Assembly (NCBI GenBank): GCA_014239505.1
Contig: JAAZYT010000035.1
Location: 1 to 7,390 of the forward strand
Reading direction: 5' to 3'
From: Fidelibacterota bacterium
GTDB taxonomy: Bacteria; Fidelibacterota; Marinisomatia; Marinisomatales; TCS55
Length of the DNA stretch: 7,390 nucleotides
Shown: in pieces, positions 1-6,748 of the stretch
Numbering within the stretch: position 1 is the first letter of the stretch
How the letters are laid out: every line of letters starts with the position of its first letter
The notes under the pieces: model-generated
What the model saw: the letters and a program-made list of their open reading frames with translations, nothing else
The model's database searches: none
Told to the model about the DNA's origin: nothing
Translations under genes and position numbers: made by a program

Positions 1-1
1 A

Positions 2-634
2 TGTGAAGATTCTGGTAATGGTTTTTTCTTAGATGAGAATTATGATACGATTATGAATCATGTTGAATGGTCTGATGTAATAATTATTGGACCAGGATTA
101 GGTTCTGACTCAGAGACAGCAAAATTAGTTTTAAAGCTAATTAAAAACATAAACAAGCCAATCGTAATAGATGCAGATGGTTTTCAACCCTTTTATAATA
201 ATATTGAATTATTTAACGAAATACATTCAAAGTTCGTTATTACACCTCACCTTGGGGAGTTCAGTAAAATAACTGATATTGATAGCAAAATATTAATGGA
301 TGATTTACCAAAAAATATCAATCTTTTCATGAAAGATTTTCCTGGAACTCTTTTGTTAAAAAATTCACCTTCTTTTGTTGCATGGGAAGCAAAAGGGTGT
401 GTTAATTCTAATGGTAATCCCGGGCTTGCAACAGCTGGGTCTGGAGATGTACTTACTGGAATTATTGCTGCTTTTATTGCACAAGGAAAAAGTGTCGAGG
501 AGGCAGCTCAAATAGGAATGTTTATTCATGGTAAAACCGGAGATGAATTGGCACGTGTTAACGGTCAGCGAGGATTAATCGCAAGTGATTTACTTAATAA
601 AATAGGTCAAGTTATATCAGTCTATGAATCATAA
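2..634 (+). CDS. nnrD: ADP-dependent (S)-NAD(P)H-hydrate dehydratase (YjeF C-terminal/NnrD family), 5'-partial
   Basis: This cytoplasmic repair enzyme uses ADP to dehydrate the S form of NAD(P)H hydrate and so restores damaged NADH and NADPH. The reading frame stays open to the window edge, with 17 sense codons before the first ATG at 53, so that ATG is internal and the gene is cut off at its 5' end. About 210 residues are visible. Family marks in order are GPGLG (nt 89-103), VIDADGF, the ITPHLGEF segment, LLKNSP, and the C-terminal nucleotide and active-site loop GNPGLATAGSGDVLTG, whose GSGD lies at nt 437-448. These place it in the ribokinase-like YjeF_C family. In many bacteria this domain is fused behind the NAD(P)HX epimerase (YjeF_N); the window does not reach far enough to tell, so the full gene could be a bifunctional nnr. 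Its last 11 nt overlap the next gene. The family call is secure; fused or stand-alone is open. Confidence 0.93.
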   Translation, partial: CEDSGNGFFLDENYDTIMNHVEWSDVIIIGPGLGSDSETAKLVLKLIKNINKPIVIDADGFQPFYNNIELFNEIHSKFVITPHLGEFSKITDIDSKILMDDLPKNINLFMKDFPGTLLLKNSPSFVAWEAKGCVNSNGNPGLATAGSGDVLTGIIAAFIAQGKSVEEAAQIGMFIHGKTGDELARVNGQRGLIASDLLNKIGQVISVYES

Positions 635-974
635 TAAATTTCGCGTTCTACTTTTAATTTATATGGTCTTTATACTCTCTTTGTCATCGTTGCCAGGAGA
701 GAGTATTCCAAAATCATGGCTCTTAAGTTTTGATAAACTTATTCACCTAATTGAATATTTTATTCTAGGTATTCTATTAATGAATAGTATGAAAAGTATT
801 TCTACTAAAATGTTAATTGTTGTTATTCCATTTGGAATTTTTTTTGGTATGATGGATGAATATTTACAATCATTTATTTCTGGTCGCTTCTCAAGTGGGT
901 GGGATGTTTTAGCTGATACGATTGGAGTTATTATTGGTTCTTTGCTAGTTATTGGAAATCGTAAAAATGATTAA
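624..974 (+). CDS. VanZ-like family small membrane protein
   Basis: A 116-residue protein that is nearly all membrane. Hydrophobic segments lie at about residues 7-24, 39-54, 62-77 and 98-112. Conserved VanZ-like polar positions can be seen: D37-K38 with H41 and E44 at the start of the second helix, then D78-E79 and Q82, R88, D94, and G101 and G105 in the last helix. The family is named after VanZ of the glycopeptide-resistance cluster, but most members are short chromosomal proteins of unknown role, and nothing here suggests antibiotic resistance. The ATG at 624 lies inside the end of the nnrD gene (11-nt overlap) and has no strong Shine-Dalgarno, so translation is probably coupled to the upstream gene. 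A second in-frame ATG at 663 would cut into the first membrane helix and is less likely. The stop overlaps the recN start. The family is clear; the function is unknown. Confidence 0.85.
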   Translation: MNHNKFRVLLLIYMVFILSLSSLPGESIPKSWLLSFDKLIHLIEYFILGILLMNSMKSISTKMLIVVIPFGIFFGMMDEYLQSFISGRFSSGWDVLADTIGVIIGSLLVIGNRKND

Positions 975-2619
975 AAAATTATTTATAAAAGATTTTGCGA
1001 TTATAAAAGAATTGGAAATTCCTTTAAAAAATGGTTTAACAGTTATTACTGGAGAAACTGGAGCTGGAAAATCTATTTTATTAAAAGCTCTTGGATTTGC
1101 TTTGGGAGCAAAATCAGATAAAACATATGTTAGGAGTGGGCAGGAGCAGTCAGTAGTTGAGGTTGAAGTTCAAACAAATAAAGATTCTATTTACCGTCGC
1201 TTGCTTAGCAAAGGGGGCCGATCTAGATCATTTGTGAACGATGAGCCTACAATAGATATAAATTACAAGTCTTTAGTAAAAGTTATAGCAGATTTTCATG
1301 GGCAAAATGAACAGCAATATATTTTGAATTCAAATACTCATATTGACTTTTTAGATAGTTATTGTAAATCTGAAGAGCTTGTTAAAAAAATTGAATTTAT
1401 TTTTTCAAATCTTTCCAAAACAATCGACTTACTTAATAAAGCTAAAATTCAACAAGAGACTGCTTCAAATCAAAAAGAGTTGTTAAAATTTCAGCTAAAT
1501 GAAATTAATAGTATATCACCGCAAGAAAACGAAGATGTGAGATTAGGTGTTGAGTTTAAGCGATTAAATCATATTGACGAATTAATATCTACTGTTCAGA
1601 ATATGAATCAATCACTTACAGAGCATGATCACTCCATTTACCGTCAACTTATTTCAACGTTAAACGATTTAGAACGATTATCAAATTATGATAAAAATCT
1701 TGGAACGTTTATTGATTCATTAAAACAGGCATCAATTTCTATTCAAGATGCTTCTGTTAGTTTATTTCAGTATGCTGAAAATATTGATAATGACCCAGAA
1801 CAAAGTAAAATTATTGAAGATCGTTTACAAGAGATTGAAAGTTTAAAAAGAAAATATGGTGGATCAATAGAATCCATATTTACATTTAAATCTCAAGCAG
1901 AAGTAGAATTAGAAAGCCTTTCAGGTTTAGATCAGAAAATTATAGATTTAGAAGAAGAAAGATATTTATTAGTTACGCAGTATCAAAAAATTGCAGATCA
2001 ATTACATGAATCTCGTATAAATAATGCAATAAAGCTCTCAAAAGAAATTGAATTAGAAATGTCAGAACTAAATATGGCAGGGTCTACTTTTGAAATACTA
2101 ATAAATACAAAACCTGATTCTGAAAGTTTAATTAATTTCAACCAAGAAAGAATTGCATTTGGTTCAAAAGGTTATGATAATATTGAATTTTTTCTCAGCG
2201 CAAATCCAGGTGAACTTCCAAAGCCACTCGTTAAAGTTGCTTCAGGTGGTGAGGTTTCAAGAATAATGTTAGCTATAAAATCAGTTCTTAAGAAAAGTGA
2301 TCCAGTGGGAACTCTCATCTTTGATGAAATAGATTCCGGTATTTCTGGCCAAGCAGCTGAAAAAGTTGCGCTTTCACTTGAAGCTTTGGCAAAGAACAAG
2401 CAAGTTTTATGTATCACTCATTTACCTCAAATTGCATCCAGGGCACATCATCATATGTATATTTCTAAAAAAATAAATAACAATCAAACCGATGTTGTTC
2501 TTAATTACTTAAAAGAAGAAGAAAAATTAGAGGCCATTGCTGGATTATTTAGTGGAGAGAACATTTCAGTTGAGAGTATATCTACAGTAAAAGAATTTAG
2601 GGAGAAAGCGCGTGGATAA
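967..2619 (+). CDS. recN: DNA repair protein RecN (SMC-like ATPase)
   Basis: RecN is an SMC-like ATPase that acts early in recombinational repair of DNA double-strand breaks. The 550-residue product has the usual RecN length. Visible parts are the N-terminal ATPase half with Walker A GETGAGKS (residues 29-36), the RecN-type DFHGQNEQQ segment (109-117, Q-loop side), a long charged and probably coiled-coil middle (about 150-350), and the C-terminal ATPase half with signature VASGGEVSR (424-432), Walker B TLIFDEIDSGISG (449-461) and the H-loop ITHLPQ (483-488). I chose the ATG at 967 because RecN proteins start almost at the MIKKLFIKDFAI segment. An in-frame TTG at 952 would add only MEIVK. A weak GGAA at 954-957 precedes the ATG. 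The start overlaps the VanZ-like stop by 8 nt and the end overlaps murA by 8 nt. All key ATPase motifs are intact. Confidence 0.97.
   Translation: MIKKLFIKDFAIIKELEIPLKNGLTVITGETGAGKSILLKALGFALGAKSDKTYVRSGQEQSVVEVEVQTNKDSIYRRLLSKGGRSRSFVNDEPTIDINYKSLVKVIADFHGQNEQQYILNSNTHIDFLDSYCKSEELVKKIEFIFSNLSKTIDLLNKAKIQQETASNQKELLKFQLNEINSISPQENEDVRLGVEFKRLNHIDELISTVQNMNQSLTEHDHSIYRQLISTLNDLERLSNYDKNLGTFIDSLKQASISIQDASVSLFQYAENIDNDPEQSKIIEDRLQEIESLKRKYGGSIESIFTFKSQAEVELESLSGLDQKIIDLEEERYLLVTQYQKIADQLHESRINNAIKLSKEIELEMSELNMAGSTFEILINTKPDSESLINFNQERIAFGSKGYDNIEFFLSANPGELPKPLVKVASGGEVSRIMLAIKSVLKKSDPVGTLIFDEIDSGISGQAAEKVALSLEALAKNKQVLCITHLPQIASRAHHHMYISKKINNNQTDVVLNYLKEEEKLEAIAGLFSGENISVESISTVKEFREKARG
2599..2604 (+). 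promoter_or_regulatory. Shine-Dalgarno site for murA
   Basis: AGGGAG lies within the last codons of recN, 7 nt before the GTG at 2612. It is among the strongest ribosome binding sites in the window and supports the non-ATG start of murA and its overlap with recN. Confidence 0.75.
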
Positions 2620-3862
2620 ATTAGTTGTTAATGGGGCAAAAGAGCTTAGTGGCTCTGTTGAAATTAGTGGGGCAAAAAATGCAGTACTTCCACTAATGGC
2701 AGCTACACTTTTAACTGAAGGTGAACATAGCATCAATCGCGTCCCAGACTTAAAAGATACCAGAACATTTCTTAATTTATTAGAAATGCTTGGTGCTAAA
2801 TCAACTTATAATAATGGTGATTTACTGGTAGATAGTTCAACTATTAACTCTGTTGAAGCTCCGTATGATTTGGTAAAAACAATGCGTGCTTCTTTTTATG
2901 TTATGGGTCCTTTATTGGGTAGATTTGGTGAAGCAAGGGTTTCACTGCCAGGAGGTTGTGCGTGGGGTCCTCGACCTGTGGATTACCATTTAAAAGGTTT
3001 TGAAAATCTAGGCGCAGAAATTATTTTAGAAAAAGGTTATATCATTGCGCGAGCAAAAAAATTAAAAGGAGCTCTAATTCATTTTGATATACCCTCTGTT
3101 GGTGCAACTGCAAATATACTTATGGCTTCTGTTTTGGCTGAGGGAAAAACGCAAATAACAAATGCGGCAATTGAACCTCATATTGTTCAGTTATGCGAAG
3201 TATTAAATGAAATGGGCGCTCATATTGAAGGAGTTGGCTCTAATATATTATTTGTTAATGGTGTTGAAAAATTATCCCCTATGAAGGTTGAAACTATTCC
3301 AGATATGATTGAAGCTGGTACATTTCTTATTGCTGGTGCAACTTTAGGAAATATTACTCTAAAAAAAGTAGATCCAACTCACTTGAATATTGTTATAAGA
3401 AAATTAGAACAAGCCGGATGTGAATTAGTTGTTAATGACAATTCAATTACAGTTAATAAATGCGATAAACTGCAGCCGGTTGATATGACAACTGATGTCC
3501 ACCCTGGATTCCCAACAGATTTGCAAGCACAATGGGTTGCCTTGATGTCGGTAGCAAACGGATCGTCTCATATTACTGATACGATTTATCATGATCGTTT
3601 TGCACATGTCCCAGAATTAATACGTTTGGGTGCTGATATTTCCTTAAATAAAAATATGGCTTTAATTCGTGGTCCAAAAAAACTAAAGGGCGCACAAGTT
3701 ATGTCAACTGATATTAGAGCAAGTGCTTCTTTATTGATTGGTGCATTAATTGCTGAAGGTGAGTCTGAAATTAGTCGTATTTATCATATTGATAGAGGAT
3801 ATGAAAAAATTGAAGAAAAATTCAAATTGTTAGGGGCTGATATTAGACGTGAGAATGGATAA
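2612..3862 (+). CDS. murA: UDP-N-acetylglucosamine 1-carboxyvinyltransferase (MurA)
   Basis: MurA transfers enolpyruvate from phosphoenolpyruvate to UDP-N-acetylglucosamine in the cytoplasm, the first committed step of peptidoglycan synthesis. The 416-residue product is full length for the family and has the EPSP-synthase double-barrel fold. Visible active-site residues are K22-N23 in ISGAKNAVLP, R92 in KTMRASFYVMGPL, catalytic C116 in LPGGCAWGPRPVD, and D303 in FPTDLQAQW (E. coli C115 and D305 equivalents). Because C116 is Cys and not Asp, the residue alkylated by fosfomycin in sensitive enzymes is present. The start is GTG at 2612, chosen from the family-typical N-terminus (MDKLVVNGAKELSGSVEISGAKN) and the AGGGAG site 7 nt upstream. 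It overlaps the recN end by 8 nt, so the two are probably translated from one message. The Trp-Gly-Pro loop variant resembles Bacteroidetes-type enzymes, a point from memory used only as a taxonomic hint. Confidence 0.97.
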   Translation: MDKLVVNGAKELSGSVEISGAKNAVLPLMAATLLTEGEHSINRVPDLKDTRTFLNLLEMLGAKSTYNNGDLLVDSSTINSVEAPYDLVKTMRASFYVMGPLLGRFGEARVSLPGGCAWGPRPVDYHLKGFENLGAEIILEKGYIIARAKKLKGALIHFDIPSVGATANILMASVLAEGKTQITNAAIEPHIVQLCEVLNEMGAHIEGVGSNILFVNGVEKLSPMKVETIPDMIEAGTFLIAGATLGNITLKKVDPTHLNIVIRKLEQAGCELVVNDNSITVNKCDKLQPVDMTTDVHPGFPTDLQAQWVALMSVANGSSHITDTIYHDRFAHVPELIRLGADISLNKNMALIRGPKKLKGAQVMSTDIRASASLLIGALIAEGESEISRIYHIDRGYEKIEEKFKLLGADIRRENG

Positions 3863-3881
3863 ATAAAAGAATAGCAAGCTG

Positions 3882-3908
3882 TTGAATTTTATAATTAAAA
3901 TATATGCT
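3882..3908 (+). promoter_or_regulatory. weak candidate promoter upstream of trkA
   Basis: TTGAAT at 3882-3887 and TATGCT at 3903-3908 resemble sigma-70 type -35 and -10 boxes, but the 15-nt spacing is short. In DNA this AT-rich such matches arise easily by chance. It is listed because it is the only place in the window with room for an internal promoter, and a K+ transporter might be expressed separately from murA. Confidence 0.2.
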
Positions 3909-3914
3909 TTCACT

Positions 3915-3922
3915 GGAAAGGA
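3915..3922 (+). promoter_or_regulatory. Shine-Dalgarno site for trkA
   Basis: GGAAAGGA lies 6 nt before the ATG at 3929. It is well placed and supports that ATG as the trkA start. Confidence 0.75.
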
Positions 3923-3928
3923 TTCTTT

Positions 3929-5275
3929 ATGCGGATTGTCATAATTGGAGTGGGCGAAGTAGGTTTTCATGTTGCAAAAGCATTAAGTCAAGAAGATCAT
4001 GATATTATTGTTATGGACATCGATCCTGTAAAATGTAAACGTGCGACAGAAAGTTTAGATGTTATTGTTGTAGAAGGTAATGGAGCAAGTCCTCGTAATC
4101 TTTCTGATGCGAATGTACAAGATGCCGATTATGTTTTATGCCTTACTCGTGTTGATGAAGTAAATCTTATTGCTTCTCAACAAGCTCATGAGCTTGGAGC
4201 TAAAAAAATAATAGCTCGACTAAGAAATCAACAGTATACTGCTCGAGATTCAATTATTAAACCAGAAAAGTTTGGTATTGATTTTGTTATTCATCCAGAA
4301 AAAGAAGCGTGCAAAGAAATTGTTAAATTGGTCCGTCATTCTTATGCAACTCAAGTTATGGATTTTGAAGGTGGTAGAATCCAAATGATTGGTATTCGAT
4401 TAGATGAAAATTCACCAATTGTTGGAAAATCAGTAAGGGAAATTTGTGAAGAAGAACAAAATTTTAAATTTGGAATTATTACAGTTCTAAATGAAGGTGA
4501 GTCACATGTACCTTGGTCAGACTACATTTTTAAAGCTACTGATACTGCCTATTTTATTGTTAAAACAAAACGATTAGAATCTTTGATGCATCTATTAGGT
4601 AAAGAAGCTACTCAAACTAATTCTATTATTATTTTAGGTGGGAGTAAAATTGGTCGCAGTTTAGCTGAAGAACTTGAAAAAGAAATGACTGTCAGATTAA
4701 TTGAGAGTAAAAGAGATAAAGCAGAATGGTTAGCTTCACATGCAAAGGAAACAATGATTATCCATGGAGATGGAACGGATGTTGAATTGCTTAAATCAGA
4801 AAATATTCAAGATGCAGATAGCTTTATTGCTGTAACTGAAAGTGAGCAAACAAACTTATTATCAGGTATGTTAGCTCATCATTTAGGAGTTAAACAAACT
4901 GTAATCCATGTAAGTACGACTGAATATATGCCAATTGTCCATGAAATTGGTGTTGGTTCTGTATTAAGTAAAAATATGTCAACAGTAAATTCAATTCTTC
5001 GATTTATTGTAAGTGATCAAACTGATACTTCCGTTATAACTTTTGATGAAATAGATGTTGAGGTTATTGAATTTAACCCTGAGCCTGGCAGTAAAGTCAC
5101 TAAAGTGCCTTTAGAAGATGTTAAATTTCCTGAAGATAGTATTGTTGGAATGACAAATCACCATGGAACGCTTTCTATTGCTCGCGGATCGACACAATTA
5201 ACGGAAGAAGATACAGTTTTAGTATTTGCTAAATCAAAAGCAGTTCCAAAGCTGAAACGTCTCTTTGAGTCTTAA
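3929..5275 (+). CDS. trkA: Trk system potassium uptake regulatory subunit TrkA
   Basis: TrkA is the cytoplasmic NAD(H)/nucleotide-binding ring that gates the TrkH potassium channel. The 448-residue product is close to the usual 450-460 and has two tandem RCK units. The first Rossmann domain opens with GVGEVG (residues 7-12), has the acidic D30 after the second strand, and continues with VEGNGASP and DADYVLCLT; its TrkA_C domain spans about 140-225. The second opens with GGSKIG (237-242), has acidic E259, then HGDGTDVELL and DADSFIAVTESEQTN, followed by a second TrkA_C domain at about 365-448. In the second glycine motif the usual third residue Gly is Ser239, which is within family variation. 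The ATG at 3929 has a good ribosome binding site and yields the expected N-terminus. trkH follows directly after the TAA, so the regulator and pore are made from one message. Confidence 0.96.
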   Translation: MRIVIIGVGEVGFHVAKALSQEDHDIIVMDIDPVKCKRATESLDVIVVEGNGASPRNLSDANVQDADYVLCLTRVDEVNLIASQQAHELGAKKIIARLRNQQYTARDSIIKPEKFGIDFVIHPEKEACKEIVKLVRHSYATQVMDFEGGRIQMIGIRLDENSPIVGKSVREICEEEQNFKFGIITVLNEGESHVPWSDYIFKATDTAYFIVKTKRLESLMHLLGKEATQTNSIIILGGSKIGRSLAEELEKEMTVRLIESKRDKAEWLASHAKETMIIHGDGTDVELLKSENIQDADSFIAVTESEQTNLLSGMLAHHLGVKQTVIHVSTTEYMPIVHEIGVGSVLSKNMSTVNSILRFIVSDQTDTSVITFDEIDVEVIEFNPEPGSKVTKVPLEDVKFPEDSIVGMTNHHGTLSIARGSTQLTEEDTVLVFAKSKAVPKLKRLFES

Positions 5276-6745
5276 TTGAATATTAAAACTATTTTTAATA
5301 TTCTAGCTGCTATGCTAGTAATAACTGGGCTTTCCATGATTATTCCTGCAATCATAGCCTGGGGTTATGGTGAGTCTGATTTAAGTGGCCATCTAAAATC
5401 TCTTTTAATTTGTATCATTTTAGGTACACCTGTTTGGCTAATAACTCGTAAAAGTAAATCATTAAATAGTAAAGATGGCTTTGCAATTGTTACTCTAGCA
5501 TGGATTTTAATAGCTTTTGCTGGTGCGTTACCATTTTACTTTTCTGGTTCTATTCCAAATATAACGGATGCTTGGTTTGAGTCGATGTCTGGAGTAACTA
5601 CAACGGGAGCATCTATTTTAGGAGATATTAATACCTTGCCTCATCTTGCAAATGGTATTGAAAGTTTACCTCATGGTGTTTTGTTTTGGAGGTCTTTTAT
5701 TCAGTGGATAGGTGGTATGGGTATTATCGTATTTACGATTGCAATTTTACCTTTATTGGGCGTTGGTGGTGTTCAGCTTTTTAAAGCTGAAGTCCCTGGG
5801 CCTGTTGCAGATAAAATTAGACCTAGGGTAAAAGAAACTGCTAAGATTTTGTGGATGGTCTATGTTGGGCTTACACTTATTCAAACTATATTACTTGGTA
5901 TGAGTGGAATGCCATGGTTCGATGCTGTTTGTCATTCTTTTACAACAATGCCTACTGGCGGTTTTAGTACACAAAATGCAAGTATAGCAGCTTACGATAA
6001 CCCTGTTATTCATTATATAATAATAATTTTTATGTTTTTAGCTGGTGTCAACTTTGCACTTCACTTTAAAGCTCTTACGGGTAACCTTAGAGGATATTTT
6101 AAAGATACAGAATTTATAACCTACTCTTGTATTGTGCTTTTTGTAACGTTGTTTATATTTTTGAATATTTCTTCATCTAGTTTTAATTGGACACATGCAA
6201 ATTTTTTAGACTCATTATTTCAAAGTGTTTCTATTTTAAGCACTACTGGTTTTGGCTCAGCTGATTATGAATTGTGGCCATTCTTTAGCCAATATGTTAT
6301 TTTAATTTTAATGTTTGTTGGAGGGATGGGTGGATCAACGGGTGGTGGAATGAAAGTCTCCCGTGTTATTTTATTGTTAAAATATGCTGCAACTGAAACA
6401 AGAAGAATGCTTCATTCTAGGGCTATCATTAAAATTCGAATAGGGGACCGCTTTATTGGTGATGATGTTATTAGAAACACATTAGGATTTTTTCTTTTTT
6501 ATATATTAATCTTTGCGGTTACTACTCTTATACTAACTACGCTTAATCTTGATTTTCAAACTTCCATCGGTGCTGCGGCATCAGCAATTGGGAATATTGG
6601 ACCAGGATTTGGTGCTTTTGGACCGACGGATAGTTATGCTACGCTTCATCCAATCGGTAAATGGATGTTAACTTTTTGTATGCTACTGGGTCGTTTAGAG
6701 ATTTTTACAATTATGGTATTATTTAGTAGGACTTTTTGGAGATAG
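5276..6745 (+). CDS. trkH: Trk system potassium uptake transmembrane subunit TrkH
   Basis: TrkH is the inner-membrane K+ pore, working as a dimer with the TrkA ring. The 489-residue product matches the family length. All four pore-loop repeats are visible: SGVTTTGAS (G111), TTMPTGGFST (G228), LSTTGFGS (G325) and GNIGPGFG (439-446). The glycine-rich intramembrane gate GGMGGSTGGGMK lies between repeats three and four, and R473 in LLGRLEIFT is in the usual place near the C-terminus. The start is TTG at 5276, chosen because MNIKTIFNILAAMLVITG matches the typical TrkH N-terminus. The next in-frame ATG at 5312 would cut the first membrane helix. Only a weak GAG (5267-5269) precedes the TTG, so initiation probably depends on ribosomes finishing trkA, whose TAA is the codon immediately before and in the same frame. 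The TrkH/KtrB superfamily is certain; the TrkA neighbour with two RCK units favours Trk over Ktr. Confidence 0.96.
   Translation: MNIKTIFNILAAMLVITGLSMIIPAIIAWGYGESDLSGHLKSLLICIILGTPVWLITRKSKSLNSKDGFAIVTLAWILIAFAGALPFYFSGSIPNITDAWFESMSGVTTTGASILGDINTLPHLANGIESLPHGVLFWRSFIQWIGGMGIIVFTIAILPLLGVGGVQLFKAEVPGPVADKIRPRVKETAKILWMVYVGLTLIQTILLGMSGMPWFDAVCHSFTTMPTGGFSTQNASIAAYDNPVIHYIIIIFMFLAGVNFALHFKALTGNLRGYFKDTEFITYSCIVLFVTLFIFLNISSSSFNWTHANFLDSLFQSVSILSTTGFGSADYELWPFFSQYVILILMFVGGMGGSTGGGMKVSRVILLLKYAATETRRMLHSRAIIKIRIGDRFIGDDVIRNTLGFFLFYILIFAVTTLILTTLNLDFQTSIGAAASAIGNIGPGFGAFGPTDSYATLHPIGKWMLTFCMLLGRLEIFTIMVLFSRTFWR
6738..6741 (+). promoter_or_regulatory. Shine-Dalgarno site for the enoyl-CoA hydratase gene
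   Basis: GGAG sits in the last codons of trkH, 7 nt before the ATG at 6749. It supports that start and links translation of the two genes. Confidence 0.65.
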
Positions 6746-6748
6746 TTG

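Larger units (their letters stand above)
3863..3928 (+). other. murA-trkA intergenic gap
   Basis: This 66-nt AT-rich spacer is the only real gap in the window. It ends in the trkA ribosome binding site. I see no convincing hairpin with a T-run that would act as a terminator, and it is too short for a known potassium-linked riboswitch such as the c-di-AMP (ydaO) type. Transcription from murA probably reads through into trkA. Confidence 0.6.

Noticed and set aside
53..55. ATG at 53 as the true start of the NAD(P)H-hydrate dehydratase
   Set aside because: The same frame is open to the window edge, and the family needs well over 30 residues before the GPGLG motif, so the gene starts outside the window.
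838..845. T8 homopolymer in the VanZ-like gene, and A7 and T6 runs near 1384-1405 in recN, as slippage or programmed frameshift sites
   Set aside because: The frame continues normally through each with conserved residues on both sides, and such runs are expected in low-GC DNA. No alternative product is apparent.
952..966. Upstream TTG start for recN adding MEIVK
   Set aside because: RecN family proteins begin at the MIKKLFIKDF segment, and the ATG at 967 gives exactly that with a normal short overlap of the previous gene.
624..974. Glycopeptide resistance gene vanZ
   Set aside because: Only the broad VanZ-like family is supported. No vanA-type resistance genes are nearby, and the context is housekeeping.
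2172..2417. 81-codon open frame on the - strand within recN
   Set aside because: It lies fully opposite the conserved C-terminal ATPase region of recN, has no recognisable domain, and is explained as an antisense shadow of a well-conserved gene.
3870..3895. Possible terminator after murA (AGCAAGCT followed by a T-run)
   Set aside because: The possible stem is only about 3 bp with an unusable loop and the T-run is short, so it would not act as an intrinsic terminator.
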